Source: Kordiimonas aquimaris | Lineage (GTDB): Bacteria > Pseudomonadota > Alphaproteobacteria > Sphingomonadales > Kordiimonadaceae | DNA: 64,000 bases | Assembly: GCF_025574485.1 (NCBI RefSeq) | Contig: NZ_JAOBPO010000003.1 | Location: forward strand, 637,034 to 701,033 | Direction of reading: 5' to 3' | Part shown: positions 46,376 through 55,633 of the stretch, one piece after another | Layout: the number at the start of each line of letters is the position of its first letter | Position numbering within the stretch: the first letter of the stretch is position 1 | Program-made: the position numbers and the translations under genes | Notes under the pieces: model-generated | Seen by the model: the letters and a program-made list of their open reading frames with translations, nothing else | Told to the model about the DNA's origin: nothing | Databases searched by the model: none

Positions 46376-46765
46376 ATGAATCTGTGGAAATTAACGCACA
46401 ACAAATACCTGAAGGCACGTCTCACTATCATCTTCGCATTGTCAGCCTTGTTAATATTATATCATGTTTCAAAGATATATAGCGTTTATTGGGGATTAGA
46501 TGCCGCAAATGCAATGACGCTGACGCATGTGCAAACTGGTATCAGGCTGATAATCGTTATTTCGCTTGCATACGTGCTACTGGGTTACAAAAAGGCTTTA
46601 TGGGGTATGTGGTTTGGCATAGCCACACTCACAGCAACACGTTACATGCTGCTATGGGACACAGAACCCACTGCAGATATCGAATTTTCAGTATATTTAT
46701 CCTATCTCAGGGGTTTTATTTCCCCGATAATTATTACACTGCTTTATCCCTCAGCGAAGAGATAG
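46376..46765 (+). CDS. Small membrane protein of unknown function
   Basis: A 129-residue protein with four hydrophobic segments (about 15-34, 52-68, 72-91, 104-123) separated by short loops. I do not recognise it. It is the only plus-strand gene between the protease and the ribosomal cluster and stands alone, in AT-rich sequence. Confidence 0.65.
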   Translation: MNLWKLTHNKYLKARLTIIFALSALLILYHVSKIYSVYWGLDAANAMTLTHVQTGIRLIIVISLAYVLLGYKKALWGMWFGIATLTATRYMLLWDTEPTADIEFSVYLSYLRGFISPIIITLLYPSAKR

Positions 46766-46801
46766 CCCTTGTGTTTCGCGCACGGAGTATATGTGCCTTG
46801 C

Positions 46802-46838
46802 GAGCCCTAGTTTCTATCATTGATATTGGGCTCTTTGT
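46802..46838 (+). terminator. Possible terminator after the small membrane protein gene
   Basis: GAGCCC and GGGCTC pair across a 20-base loop that itself contains ATCA-T-TGAT, and TTTG follows. The stem is short and the T-run poor. Confidence 0.35.
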
Positions 46839-46973
46839 TCACTTGGGAGTGTTCATTTTATCCATCACCACGTTTTTATATCCGTCATAGAACGTACAAC
46901 GTGACTACGTCGGGTAATTAAACAAGTATATTTGTGGGTCAAATATGATTTTTGGACATACTATGAAAAGCGT

Positions 46974-47612
46974 TCAGTGATGAGTGTGTGTCATATCATC
47001 GTACATTTCTTCAAAAAATTTCTCAATTTTAACAAAGGCTTGAAGAACACGTATGTCAAACATCTTCGTGCTCACGCGGTCGTCGCCTTTCGTTAAAATT
47101 GTTACAACTTTACTGTGAGACATTCCTTCTTTGTAAGACCGCCTTGCTCGCAAAGCTTCATAAACATCACAAAAGGTAACAATTTTAGCTGCAAGACTAA
47201 TTTGTTCACCTGACAATCCATATGGGTAACCACTGCCATCAGCATATTCATGGTGAGTAGCTGCAATATCAGCAGCCAAATCAAAAAATGGAGTGTTGTT
47301 GGGCTTCAGTATATTCGCCCCTTCAAGGGAATGACCTTTTACTTGATTTCGCTCTTCTATCGACAAAGCACGCGGAGCATGAAGAAGATTCTGTTCTAAT
47401 GAAATTTTACCAATATCATGCAGGCGTGAAGCATAGTTAAGAGTCCTTGCTCCTTGATTACTAGCTCCCATTGTAGTGGCCAATACTTCTACCAACACAC
47501 CGACAAAACTCCCATGACACGCAGTATATTTATCAACTGCCTCATGTGTTCGCACTAAACATTCAACTGCTTTTTCAAACTCTGGGCTTAGCTTCGCATC
47601 AATATCCAACAT
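46974..47612 (-). CDS. HD-GYP domain phosphodiesterase
   Basis: A 212-residue stand-alone HD-GYP domain. In numbering from ATG 47612, the HD pair is H65-D66 (RLHDIGKI), a later His is in KGHSLEGANIL, the His-His pair is in ATHHEYADGSGYP, and the full GYP signature is present. Such proteins hydrolyse c-di-GMP to GMP or pGpG. There is no receiver, PAS or membrane part, so its signal input is unclear. I chose ATG 47612 because AGGG lies eight bases upstream; ATG 47639 has no ribosome site. Confidence 0.88.
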   Translation of the reverse strand: MLDIDAKLSPEFEKAVECLVRTHEAVDKYTACHGSFVGVLVEVLATTMGASNQGARTLNYASRLHDIGKISLEQNLLHAPRALSIEERNQVKGHSLEGANILKPNNTPFFDLAADIAATHHEYADGSGYPYGLSGEQISLAAKIVTFCDVYEALRARRSYKEGMSHSKVVTILTKGDDRVSTKMFDIRVLQAFVKIEKFFEEMYDDMTHTHH

Positions 47613-47699
47613 GTGTTTCACCCTATAAGTGTAATTCATATTACTTATTCGGGAATAAAAATAAAGTGTTAAATAGACGTTTTGTAATCCTCAAGTTAG

Positions 47700-47716
47700 G
47701 CTTGATGCTATCAAGC
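47700..47716. repeat. Perfect inverted repeat ahead of the HD-GYP gene
   Basis: GCTTGAT-GCT-ATCAAGC, a seven-base dyad, lies about 90 bases ahead of the chosen HD-GYP start. It may be an operator; no T-run follows on either strand. Confidence 0.4.
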
Positions 47717-47790
47717 TAGCTTTCCGGTGAGTTATCTACGTCAAAATAACTAGTAAATTCATCACTACTTGGAACCCAAGGAAGCTCAAT

Positions 47791-47808
47791 TCATGATCAT
47801 TATCATTG
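47791..47808 (-). promoter_or_regulatory. Fur-box-like sequence
   Basis: The minus strand reads CAATGATAATGATCATGA, containing GATAAT and flanking near-matches to the Fur hexamer repeat. It lies 180 bases ahead of the HD-GYP start and just past the end of the solute-binding protein gene. A single imperfect site is weak evidence. Confidence 0.3.
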
Positions 47809-47836
47809 TGCCACTATACTGAAAAAGAAGAAATAC

Positions 47837-48547
47837 TTACTTCCCTATGGTAGCTAGCCGTTTTTCATTTGCTTCACGCAAAGCGTCAATAAGCTTCACA
47901 TCCGTTCCCTTGCTGCACGCCAAGCCAAATTGTGCAGGTTTCCAATTAAAAACTATCACTGGCGGCAGCAAATTAGAATTCTGTGCAGCGATACGGCTGT
48001 CCCTAATACCGCTAACAAGCAAATCTGCCCTACCGCGATAAAGTAACTGTACCGCAGCGATATCTGTCGTGGCCTCAAGCACCTGTTTTTTGGTTATAGC
48101 TTCAATCTGCTTATTAGCTTGTGTACCCATCTTGCCAACAAGAGTATAGGCCGCAACATCCTCGATCTTTTCGATGTTTATATTACTGTCCGGCCTTTGA
48201 AATATTGCCCATCCACCGAGCTGCGTTGGACGCACCCATTGAAAAAGGTCCGCGCGTTCAGGTGTATAGTTAATTGGAAAAACACATGTATTTTTTTCTG
48301 TCTGAGCGCGCCTGAATGCTCGGTTCCAAGGCGTAAGTGTCATTTGGTACTCTGTACCCGTCTCATTCATCAACTGCTTTAATATATCGACCTCTATCCC
48401 TTCCAACTCACCAGTTTGGATATTGTGAGTAGCGTGTGGATAGTTCTCTTCGGCAAGCAGCAGAAGTTTTGGCTTTGCTTGTAGAGTAGCAACCTCAAAT
48501 GACAAGAACACTGCAATCACAAAAGTTATAATTTTCACACCAGACAT
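47837..48547 (-). CDS. Periplasmic family 3 solute-binding protein
   Basis: A 236-residue precursor with a signal peptide (MSGVKIITFVIAVFLSFEVA, cleavage near QAK). The mature part has the SBP_bac_3 pattern: GIEVDILKQLMNETG, NRAFRRAQTEKNTCVFPINYTPERAD, and a second-lobe ADLLVSGIRD. No permease or ATPase gene is adjacent, so it may serve a sensor or a distant transporter. The ligand is unknown. Confidence 0.85.
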   Translation of the reverse strand: MSGVKIITFVIAVFLSFEVATLQAKPKLLLLAEENYPHATHNIQTGELEGIEVDILKQLMNETGTEYQMTLTPWNRAFRRAQTEKNTCVFPINYTPERADLFQWVRPTQLGGWAIFQRPDSNINIEKIEDVAAYTLVGKMGTQANKQIEAITKKQVLEATTDIAAVQLLYRGRADLLVSGIRDSRIAAQNSNLLPPVIVFNWKPAQFGLACSKGTDVKLIDALREANEKRLATIGK

Positions 48548-48725
48548 ATGAGGCTAACTAACTATTCATTTTGCAGATAAGCTTAATGCGAAAACCTAAC
48601 ATAAAACTTAACTCGTACGAACTGAATGCTTTTTTGAGAATGAAGGCTTATCAAAAACGATCTTGCTGACCGCTATTCGCGGAACCATATTCATAAAGAA
48701 ACAAGATATTCTCGTTAGTAATAAA

Positions 48726-48745
48726 ATCAGCAATCGCCTGCTGAT
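48726..48745 (-). terminator. Possible second terminator behind rplQ
   Basis: ATCAGCA-ATCGCC-TGCTGAT is a perfect seven-pair hairpin. On the minus strand it is followed by TTTTATTA. It lies about 50 bases past the main rplQ terminator and could back it up. Confidence 0.45.
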
Positions 48746-48790
48746 AGCCTCCCTCCACAAAAACTATTAGAAGAGTATAGTTTCGGCCAT

Positions 48791-48822
48791 AAAAAAAGCC
48801 TCGGATAATCCAAGGCTTTTTT
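48791..48822 (-). terminator. Main terminator of the ribosomal protein cluster
   Basis: On the minus strand an AAGCCT... hairpin, AAAAAAGCCTtGG-ATTAT-CCgAGGCTTTTTT, ends in a T-run. It lies 25 bases after the rplQ stop. Confidence 0.9.
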
Positions 48823-48847
48823 CGATGTAATGATATGAAAACTAAGC

Positions 48848-49273
48848 TTACGCAGCGTCGTCTTCTTCAATATCCATATCTGCAGTTGGGCCACTGTCCT
48901 GGCCCTTGGCATCTTCGTTACGATCAACAAGCTCAATAACAGCCATTGGTGCATTATCACCATGACGGTAGCCCGCTTTCAAAACACGAGTGTAACCACC
49001 TGAACGCTCTTTATAACGATCAGCTAGCTCATCAAAAACTTTGCTAACCAATGTTTCGTTCTGGAGGCGTGCTATAGCCAAACGGCGATTTGCAAGCCCG
49101 CCTTTTTTACCAAGTGAGATCAACTTCTCAACAATTGGGGCTAGGTCTTTAGCTTTAGGCAATGTTGTAACAATCTGCTCGTGTTTCAACAATGCTTGGC
49201 TCAAGTTCATGAACATAGCCTTACGGTGGCTTGCAGTTCTATTCAGTTTACGACCGGCTTTACGGTGACGCAT
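48848..49273 (-). CDS. rplQ: 50S ribosomal protein L17
   Basis: A 141-residue L17 ([20 protein letters not shown], then [20 protein letters not shown]). The last 20 residues form an acidic tail ([10 protein letters not shown]) beyond the compact core. It is the last gene of the cluster, 96 bases after rpoA with a hairpin between, and is followed by a strong terminator. Confidence 0.97.
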   Translation of the reverse strand: MRHRKAGRKLNRTASHRKAMFMNLSQALLKHEQIVTTLPKAKDLAPIVEKLISLGKKGGLANRRLAIARLQNETLVSKVFDELADRYKERSGGYTRVLKAGYRHGDNAPMAVIELVDRNEDAKGQDSGPTADMDIEEDDAA

Positions 49274-49345
49274 GGTTTTAACTCCTGATTGCCTATCCGG
49301 CCTTGCGCAAACACCTCATTGTGCAAGCATAGTACCGGTAGGTGT

Positions 49346-49363
49346 CCCTGCTCGAAAGCAGGG
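49346..49363 (-). repeat. UUCG-type hairpin between rpoA and rplQ
   Basis: On the minus strand CCCTGCT-TTCG-AGCAGGG forms a seven-pair stem with the very stable UUCG loop, just after the rpoA stop. No T-run follows, so it is more likely an mRNA processing or stability element than a terminator. Confidence 0.6.
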
Positions 49364-49369
49364 AGGTTT

Positions 49370-50386
49370 TTAGTATTCTTGCTCTAGTTTCTTAGCCATC
49401 TCTTCGATGTTCTCAGGTGGCCAAGCAGGCAGTTCCATACCGAGGCGTAAGCCCATAGTAGATAGAACTTCCTTAATTTCATTCAGAGACTTACGACCAA
49501 AGTTTGGCGTACGCAGCATCTCTGCTTCTGTTTTCTGAACCAAATCACCAATGTAAACGATGTTATCGTTTTTGAGGCAGTTAGCAGAACGAACAGAAAG
49601 TTCAAGTTCGTCAACTTTACGCAGGAGTTGACGGTTGAACGCAGGTTCATCGTCTTCTTCCGCTTTTTGAACTTCTTCTGGCTCATCAAAGTTAACAAAT
49701 ACATGCAACTGATCCTGAAGAATGCGGGCAGCAAACGCTACAGCATCTTCCGGTGTAACAGTACCGTCTGTCTCGATTTCCATTGTAAGCTTATCATAGT
49801 CAAGAACCTGACCTTCGCGGGTGTTCTCAACTTTGTAAGAAACTTTCTTAACCGGACTGTATAGCGCATCAACCGGAATAAGACCGATTGGTGCATCTTC
49901 AGGACGGTTATGTTCTGCTGGAACATAGCCTTTGCCTGATGCAACCATCAGTTCCATGTTCAGCGTTGCACCTTCATCAAGGTGACACAGGACCAGATCT
50001 TTATCAAGAATGTCCACATCAGCGACTTCACTGATTTGGCCAGCCTTAACTTCACCCGGACCTGTTGCCGTAAGGTGCAGGCGCTTAACGCCGTCACTTG
50101 TTACGCGAACAGGAAGGCGTTTGATATTCAAGACCATGTCGGTCACGTCTTCACGCACACCCGGCACAGAAGAGAATTCATGCAGAACACCTTCAATTTG
50201 CAGACTTGTCACTGCACCACCTTGCAACGAAGATAACAGCACACGACGCAGGCCATTGCCTAGTGTCATGCCGTAACCACGCTCAAGCGGTTCAACAACA
50301 AGTTTCGCTTTCCGAAGTGGGTCTGCACCCGATTCAATCGTCAAGCCATTTGGTTTAATAAGTTCTTGCCAGTTCTTCTGGATCAC
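49370..50386 (-). CDS. rpoA: DNA-directed RNA polymerase alpha subunit
   Basis: A 338-residue alpha subunit. The N-terminal dimerisation domain (1-235) includes [17 protein letters not shown]; the C-terminal domain (about 255-330) has helix-hairpin-helix pattern [47 protein letters not shown], which binds UP elements and activators. It follows rpsK by about 90 bases; rpsD is not between them. Confidence 0.98.
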   Translation of the reverse strand: MIQKNWQELIKPNGLTIESGADPLRKAKLVVEPLERGYGMTLGNGLRRVLLSSLQGGAVTSLQIEGVLHEFSSVPGVREDVTDMVLNIKRLPVRVTSDGVKRLHLTATGPGEVKAGQISEVADVDILDKDLVLCHLDEGATLNMELMVASGKGYVPAEHNRPEDAPIGLIPVDALYSPVKKVSYKVENTREGQVLDYDKLTMEIETDGTVTPEDAVAFAARILQDQLHVFVNFDEPEEVQKAEEDDEPAFNRQLLRKVDELELSVRSANCLKNDNIVYIGDLVQKTEAEMLRTPNFGRKSLNEIKEVLSTMGLRLGMELPAWPPENIEEMAKKLEQEY

Positions 50387-50477
50387 GGTGTAACCCTCAC
50401 TTTAGTCGGTTCTTGGGAAATCTAAGAGCCAACGGATTCGTGCCAATACTCTGATACTTACATCAATTCAGTGTGCA

Positions 50478-50870
50478 TTAAACGCGGCGGCGTTTGGGTG
50501 CACGGCAGCCATTGTGTGGAATAGGCGTTACATCACGAATAGATGTGATGACAAAACCAATAGCCTGCAGTGCACGTAGGGCGCTTTCGCGACCTGCACC
50601 TGGGCCTTTAACTTCCACTTCAAGGTTTTTCATGCCGTGGTCCTGCGCTTTTTTACCAGCATCTTCTGCCGCAACCTGTGCAGCATAAGGCGTAGATTTA
50701 CGCGAACCTTTAAAACCCATCATGCCCGCAGATGACCAGGAAATCGCGTTTCCTTGCACATCTGTAATGGTGATCATTGTATTGTTGAACGTCGCGTTCA
50801 CGTGCGCAACACCATTGCTGATGTTTTTACGCTCGCGTTTTTTGACGCGTCCTGTGTCTTTTGTAGCCAT
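50478..50870 (-). CDS. rpsK: 30S ribosomal protein S11
   Basis: A 130-residue S11 with the family core [19 protein letters not shown], the [14 protein letters not shown] segment and the C-terminal [18 protein letters not shown]. It sits on the 30S platform near the mRNA exit. It lies 50 bases after rpsM in the alpha operon. Confidence 0.98.
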   Translation of the reverse strand: MATKDTGRVKKRERKNISNGVAHVNATFNNTMITITDVQGNAISWSSAGMMGFKGSRKSTPYAAQVAAEDAGKKAQDHGMKNLEVEVKGPGAGRESALRALQAIGFVITSIRDVTPIPHNGCRAPKRRRV

Positions 50871-50920
50871 CTCTATCAGACCCTATAAATACGGGGGGAG
50901 CCCTAAACAGCGTTACCCAA

Positions 50921-51289
50921 TTACTTTTTCTTACCGGCGATTGCGACAGCTTTACCCTTACGAGTACGAGCGTTTGTGCTCGTGCGCTGACCGCGTGTCG
51001 GCAACTTGGCACGGTGACGAAGACCACGATAAGTCTTGAGGTCCATCAACCGTTTAATATTCATCGCAACTTCACGACGAAGATCACCTTCAACCGTAAA
51101 TTCGCTATCAATCATCTCGCGGACCTGAATTACTTCAGCATCCGTTAGTTCATTTACCCGACGCTCGAGTGGGAAATTTAGCTTCTTGCAAATATCCGCG
51201 GCAGCCGTACGGCCAATACCATGGATATATGTAAGAGCGATTATCACTCGTTTGTTGGTCGGAATGTTAACGCCTGCAATACGCGCCAC
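50921..51289 (-). CDS. rpsM: 30S ribosomal protein S13
   Basis: A 122-residue S13 ([29 protein letters not shown], then [16 protein letters not shown] and a basic tail). I chose GTG 51289, which gives the standard N-terminus and has AGGAG seven bases upstream; an ATG six bases earlier overlaps that site. It is the first gene behind the internal promoter at 51358-51385. Confidence 0.97.
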   Translation of the reverse strand: MARIAGVNIPTNKRVIIALTYIHGIGRTAAADICKKLNFPLERRVNELTDAEVIQVREMIDSEFTVEGDLRREVAMNIKRLMDLKTYRGLRHRAKLPTRGQRTSTNARTRKGKAVAIAGKKK

Positions 51290-51357
51290 GACCATTCTCC
51301 TGATCAAACTATTACACGTTCTAGTACTAAGAATCACAAGACGTGTTGAAGCCGGGG

Positions 51358-51385
51358 ATTATATGAACAAACCCCAGAACGTCAA
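51358..51385 (-). promoter_or_regulatory. Internal promoter of the rpsM-rpsK-rpoA-rplQ unit
   Basis: On the minus strand TTGACG (51380-51385) and a perfect TATAAT (51358-51363) are separated by 16 bases. Transcription would begin about 60 bases ahead of the rpsM start, in the spacer after adk. Confidence 0.7.
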
Positions 51386-51403
51386 CTGCCTTATGACAGT
51401 TTT

Positions 51404-52051
51404 TTACACAGCCAAAACTGCGTCTATTTGTGCAGCGACTTCATCGATGGCATTCATGCCATTAACTTGCTGCAAAATTCCTTTTTCAGCGTAGTACGGC
51501 AACACTGGTGCCGTCTGCGCATAATATTCTTTCAATCGCTTCGCAACTGTTTCCGCATTGTCATCGTTGCGACGCTTAAACTCTGTACCACCACAGTTGT
51601 CACACACACCTTCAACAACAGGTTTCAGGTTTGTATCGTGATAGCCTTCGTTGCACTTGGCGCATGTATAACGACCTGAAATGCGATCTACAAGCACTGC
51701 GTCATCGACTTTCATTTCAATAACAGCATCCAGTTTCACACCTTCTTCTGCCAGCATAACGTCTAGAGCTTGTGCCTGCGCAACATTACGCGGAAAACCA
51801 TCAAGCAGAAAACCGCCTTTGCAGTCATCTGCTTTAATGCGATCAGCAATAATACCAATGACAATATCATCAGAGACAAGTTGACCTGCGTCCATCTTGT
51901 CTTTTGCTTTTTGACCATAGTGTGTCTGAGCAGCAACCGCCGCACGCAACATATCACCTGTAGAAAGCTGAATCAGGCCTTTGCTTTTTTCAATACGCTG
52001 AGCCTGCGTTCCTTTACCAGCACCGGGAGGGCCGAACAAAATGATAATCAT
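51404..52051 (-). CDS. adk: Adenylate kinase
   Basis: A 215-residue enzyme (EC 2.7.4.3). It has P-loop GPPGAGKGTQ, the AMP-site STGDMLR and GFPRNVAQA, and a long LID with four cysteines (CAKC and CDNC), so the LID probably binds zinc. It overlaps the secY stop by four bases (ATGA). The secY-adk-rpsM order without rpmJ is usual in alphaproteobacteria. Confidence 0.97.
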   Translation of the reverse strand: MIIILFGPPGAGKGTQAQRIEKSKGLIQLSTGDMLRAAVAAQTHYGQKAKDKMDAGQLVSDDIVIGIIADRIKADDCKGGFLLDGFPRNVAQAQALDVMLAEEGVKLDAVIEMKVDDAVLVDRISGRYTCAKCNEGYHDTNLKPVVEGVCDNCGGTEFKRRNDDNAETVAKRLKEYYAQTAPVLPYYAEKGILQQVNGMNAIDEVAAQIDAVLAV

Positions 52052-53382
52052 CTCCCCCTGCTCCCCTTGAGTCGTGCTTTCTTAAGCAGGCCTTCGTATT
52101 GCTGCGCCATCAAGTGAGAATGGATTTGCGAAACAGTATCCATGGTCACATTAACAACAATCAACAAGCTGGTTCCACCTAGATAGAACGGTATAGCTGC
52201 AGAACTGATCAACAACTCAGGGATCGCACACACAACTGAGAGGTATGCTGAACCCACAACAGTCAAACGAGTGAGTACATAATCCAAATATTCTGCTGTT
52301 CGCTTGCCTGGACGAATACCAGGCACAAAGCCACCATTCTTCTTCAAGTTATCCGCAGTGTCTTCAGGGTTAAACTGAATAGCTGTGTAGAAGAAACAGA
52401 AGAAAACAATAAGCGCGATGTAGAAAGCAATATAAATAGGCTTACCCGGTGCTAATACAGCTGTCACGGTTCCAAGCCATTCAGGACCAGATGCCGCATA
52501 AAGACCAGCAACAGTCAAAGGCATAAGCAAAAGCGAGCTAGCGAAAATCGGTGGAATAACACCTGCAACATTAAGCTTCATTGGCAAATGTGATTTGTCA
52601 CTTTGCATACCGCCACGCTGTTGTTGGCGCTTAGGATACTGAATAACAACGCGGCGCTGTGCACGCTCACAAAATACGATAAACCATACCAGAGCTGCCG
52701 CACCTACCAACATTGCCAAAAGCGTCGCTACATTGAGCTGACCTTCACGAGTAAACTCGAAAGCCTGCGCAATGGTGCCCGGCAGTTCTGCCACGATACC
52801 TGCAAAGATAATCAAAGAGATACCGTTACCAATGCCGCGCTGTGTGATCTGCTCACCCAGCCACATCAGGAACATTGTACCACCAAGAAGCGTAATCACA
52901 GCTGTGAAACGGAAAAACAAACCAGGGTCCACAACAACACCGGGCTGACTCTCCAGACCAGACGCAATTGCCCAACCTTGAACGAGTGTCAACAGCACTG
53001 TGCCGTAGCGCGTGTACTGGTTTATCTTCTTGCGTCCCTGATCACCTTCTTTTTTAAGTTGCCCAAGTGTAGGCGACATGGTGGTCAGCAACTGCATTAT
53101 AATCGAGGCCGAAATATAAGGCATAATGCCAAGCATTATGATTGAAGTACGCTGCAGTGCGCCACCTGAGAAGGTGTTGACAATGTCAACAAAACCACCA
53201 CCCAAGTTGGCGAACATATTTTGAACCGCGACAGGGTCCAACCCGGGAATCGGGATGTAACTGCACAAACGGAAAATAACCAATGCACCAAGAGCGAACC
53301 AAATTCGTTTCTTCAGCTCTTCGGCTTTACCGAAAGCTGACCAACTAATATTGGACGCAAGTTGTTCTGCAGCGGATGCCAT
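52048..53382 (-). CDS. secY: Preprotein translocase subunit SecY
   Basis: A 444-residue membrane protein with ten predicted helices, the channel of the Sec translocon. Recognisable parts are FRLCSYIPIPGLDP, YISASIIMQLL, the cytosolic loop with VVIQYPKRQQQRGG, and FNPEDTADNLKKNGGFVPGIRPG. It follows rplO by about 45 bases and is coupled to adk. Confidence 0.98.
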   Translation of the reverse strand: MASAAEQLASNISWSAFGKAEELKKRIWFALGALVIFRLCSYIPIPGLDPVAVQNMFANLGGGFVDIVNTFSGGALQRTSIIMLGIMPYISASIIMQLLTTMSPTLGQLKKEGDQGRKKINQYTRYGTVLLTLVQGWAIASGLESQPGVVVDPGLFFRFTAVITLLGGTMFLMWLGEQITQRGIGNGISLIIFAGIVAELPGTIAQAFEFTREGQLNVATLLAMLVGAAALVWFIVFCERAQRRVVIQYPKRQQQRGGMQSDKSHLPMKLNVAGVIPPIFASSLLLMPLTVAGLYAASGPEWLGTVTAVLAPGKPIYIAFYIALIVFFCFFYTAIQFNPEDTADNLKKNGGFVPGIRPGKRTAEYLDYVLTRLTVVGSAYLSVVCAIPELLISSAAIPFYLGGTSLLIVVNVTMDTVSQIHSHLMAQQYEGLLKKARLKGSRGR

Positions 53383-53426
53383 AGACGACTACTCCAGCCT
53401 TATTAATCTCGGCCTACGTGTTTAGT

Positions 53427-53882
53427 TTAAGCAACAGTAACTTTACCGCCAGCTTTCTCAACAGCTTCCACAGCACCTTTAGAGGCACCAGTCACTGTGA
53501 TATCAACTTTGGCTTTAAGTTCACCTTTTGCGAGAAGACGTACGCCATCAACCACTTTGCCTACAACACCCGTATCAGCGAGCATCTCAACAGTAATTGG
53601 TTTTTTTGCGTCCAAAGTACCAGCATCAATAGCCTTCTGAAGGCGACCGATGTTTAATACCTGGAAGTCTTTCCGGTTGCGACTATTAAAACCACGCTTA
53701 GGTAAGCGTTGGTACAAAGGCATTTGACCGCCCTCATAACCATTAATTGCTACACCAGAACGTGCTTTTTGACCCTTGTGACCAGATCCAGCAGTTTTAC
53801 CTTTGCCAGAACCGATACCGCGACCCACGCGCATCGCAGATTTGCGAGCACCTGCATTGTCACTAATTTCATTGAGTTTCAT
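53427..53882 (-). CDS. rplO: 50S ribosomal protein L15
   Basis: A 151-residue L15: [22 protein letters not shown], the Gly-rich [18 protein letters not shown], then the folded domain with [11 protein letters not shown]. It lies between rpmD and secY as in the standard spc operon. Confidence 0.97.
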   Translation of the reverse strand: MKLNEISDNAGARKSAMRVGRGIGSGKGKTAGSGHKGQKARSGVAINGYEGGQMPLYQRLPKRGFNSRNRKDFQVLNIGRLQKAIDAGTLDAKKPITVEMLADTGVVGKVVDGVRLLAKGELKAKVDITVTGASKGAVEAVEKAGGKVTVA

Positions 53883-53903
53883 CGAAATTCTCCAAACGCC
53901 GGC

Positions 53904-54092
53904 TTATTCTTCAACGCGCACAAGATGGTGCACCTTGTTGATCATGCCACGAACAGAAGGCGTATCTTCAAGTTCGCGCGTTTTGTGCATTTTGTTCAGG
54001 CCCAAGCCAACCAGTGTTTGACGCTGGTCTTTACGGCGACGGATCGGGCTACCAATTTGGGTAACCGTTACTGTGTTTTTCTTAGCAGCCAT
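53904..54092 (-). CDS. rpmD: 50S ribosomal protein L30
   Basis: A 62-residue L30 ([44 protein letters not shown]). Short form as in other bacteria. It starts six bases after rpsE. Confidence 0.97.
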   Translation of the reverse strand: MAAKKNTVTVTQIGSPIRRRKDQRQTLVGLGLNKMHKTRELEDTPSVRGMINKVHHLVRVEE

Positions 54093-54098
54093 TGGTCA

Positions 54099-54689
54099 TT
54101 ACTCCGCTTCTGCTACGGCAGCGTCTTCATCATTCGCTGCTACAGCTTTAACATCGCCGCGACGCGCCACAATATCAGCCACTTTCTTACCGCGCTTGGC
54201 AGCAATCTGACGTGGTGAATTTTGAAGTGTCAACGCATCAAAGGTTGCACGAACCATGTTGTACGGATTTGCAGAACCTTGTGACTTCGTCACAACATCT
54301 TGCACACCGAGCGCTTCGAACACTGCACGCATCGGACCACCTGCAATGATACCAGTACCAACAGACGCAGTACGGAGTAACACTTTACCAGCACCGTGAC
54401 GGCCCCGGATATCGTGGTGAAGCGTACGGCCTTCTTTAAGCGGTACACGGATCATATTTTTCTTAGCGGCGTCTGTAGCTTTGCGGATCGCCTCAGGAAC
54501 TTCCCGAGCCTTACCTTTACCGAAACCTACACGACCGCGCTGGTCACCAACAACCACTAGGGCTGCGAAACCAAAACGACGACCACCTTTAACAACTTTG
54601 GCCACACGGTTAATGTGAACCAGCTTTTCAATCAATTCGCTTTCTTCGCGATTTCCGCGCTCTGAGCGATTACGTTCTGGGCGTGCCAT
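54099..54689 (-). CDS. rpsE: 30S ribosomal protein S5
   Basis: A 196-residue S5 with the N-terminal RNA-binding fold ([27 protein letters not shown]) and [22 protein letters not shown] in the C-terminal fold. The last 20 or so residues form an Ala/Asp/Glu tail ([13 protein letters not shown]) beyond the usual end. Confidence 0.97.
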   Translation of the reverse strand: MARPERNRSERGNREESELIEKLVHINRVAKVVKGGRRFGFAALVVVGDQRGRVGFGKGKAREVPEAIRKATDAAKKNMIRVPLKEGRTLHHDIRGRHGAGKVLLRTASVGTGIIAGGPMRAVFEALGVQDVVTKSQGSANPYNMVRATFDALTLQNSPRQIAAKRGKKVADIVARRGDVKAVAANDEDAAVAEAE

Positions 54690-54714
54690 GGAACATCCTT
54701 TTCTTACATCAAGC

Positions 54715-55071
54715 CTAGAAGTTTAAGCCACCGTCGCGCGCTGCTTCAGCTAGTGCTTTCACACGACCATGGTAGAGGAAACCACCACGGTCAAACACAA
54801 CTGCTTCAACGCCCGCGGCCTTAGCTCGCTCGGCAATCAATTTTCCAACTTTTGATGCAGCTTCGATATTAGATGTTGCATCGCCCTTAAGACCTGCATC
54901 GAGCGTAGAAGCAGCAGCAACTGTTGCTCCTTTTACGTCGTCGATAACCTGCGCATAAATGTGCTGGTTAGTCCGGTGAATAGAAAGACGCGGCCGACCG
55001 ACACTCTTCTTACGAAGCTGTGTACGGTTGCGCTGGCGGCGCTTTTCAAAAAGATTTGTGCTACTTGCCAT
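54715..55071 (-). CDS. rplR: 50S ribosomal protein L18
   Basis: A 118-residue 5S rRNA-binding protein ([42 protein letters not shown]). ATG 55071 has AGGTGG five bases upstream and gives the standard length; a GTG at 55080 overlaps that site. Confidence 0.96.
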   Translation of the reverse strand: MASSTNLFEKRRQRNRTQLRKKSVGRPRLSIHRTNQHIYAQVIDDVKGATVAAASTLDAGLKGDATSNIEAASKVGKLIAERAKAAGVEAVVFDRGGFLYHGRVKALAEAARDGGLNF

Positions 55072-55083
55072 TGCTGCCACCTA

Positions 55084-55617
55084 TTATTTCTTCTTGCCTT
55101 CTTTACGGAAGACGTATTCGCCGTCATAGCGGATACCCTTACCTTTGTAAGGCTCTGGTTTCCGATATTCACGAATTTTAGCAGCTGTTTCACCAACAAG
55201 TTGTTTGTCGATGCCAGATATCAAAACCGTGGTTTGGTCAGGCGTTTCAATTTTAATACCCTGCGGAACAGGGAAATCAATGTCATGGCTAAAACCAAGC
55301 TGCAAATTAAGGCTAGAGCCCTTCATTTGCGCCCGGTAACCAACACCAGTGATAACCAGTTTCTTAGAGAAACCATTAGTTACACCATCAACCATGTTGG
55401 CAACCATAGAACGTTGCATTCCCCACATAGAGCGGGCACGTTTTGTTTCGTTAATAGGTAGAACAACAATCTTATCGTCTTCATGTGACACAGTCACTTC
55501 AGGCACGAAAGATATTGCCAGTTCACCCTTAGGGCCTTTTACCGCTAGGTCGTTACCATTTAAGGAAACGGTTACACCAGACGGGATCGTTACTGGTTTT
55601 TTACCGATACGGGACAT
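55084..55617 (-). CDS. rplF: 50S ribosomal protein L6
   Basis: A 177-residue L6 with the two-domain repeat: [15 protein letters not shown] at the start, a junction [22 protein letters not shown], and the signature [23 protein letters not shown] at the end. Standard position and length. Confidence 0.98.
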   Translation of the reverse strand: MSRIGKKPVTIPSGVTVSLNGNDLAVKGPKGELAISFVPEVTVSHEDDKIVVLPINETKRARSMWGMQRSMVANMVDGVTNGFSKKLVITGVGYRAQMKGSSLNLQLGFSHDIDFPVPQGIKIETPDQTTVLISGIDKQLVGETAAKIREYRKPEPYKGKGIRYDGEYVFRKEGKKK

Positions 55618-55633
55618 GTTTTATTTCCCTTCC

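Larger units (their letters stand above)
48548..48847. other. Intergenic region between the solute-binding protein gene and rplQ
   Basis: Three hundred AT-rich bases with no credible gene. It contains the rplQ terminator (48791-48822), a second hairpin (48726-48745), and presumably the promoter of the solute-binding protein gene. Confidence 0.65.

Noticed and set aside
46489..46890. Second plus-strand frame overlapping the small membrane protein gene
   Set aside because: It runs in another frame through a better hydrophobic coding region and is rich in Cys and His of the kind seen in shadow frames.
50387..50477. Missing rpsD between rpsK and rpoA, and missing rpmJ after secY
   Set aside because: Both absences are normal for alphaproteobacterial clusters and not evidence of deletion.
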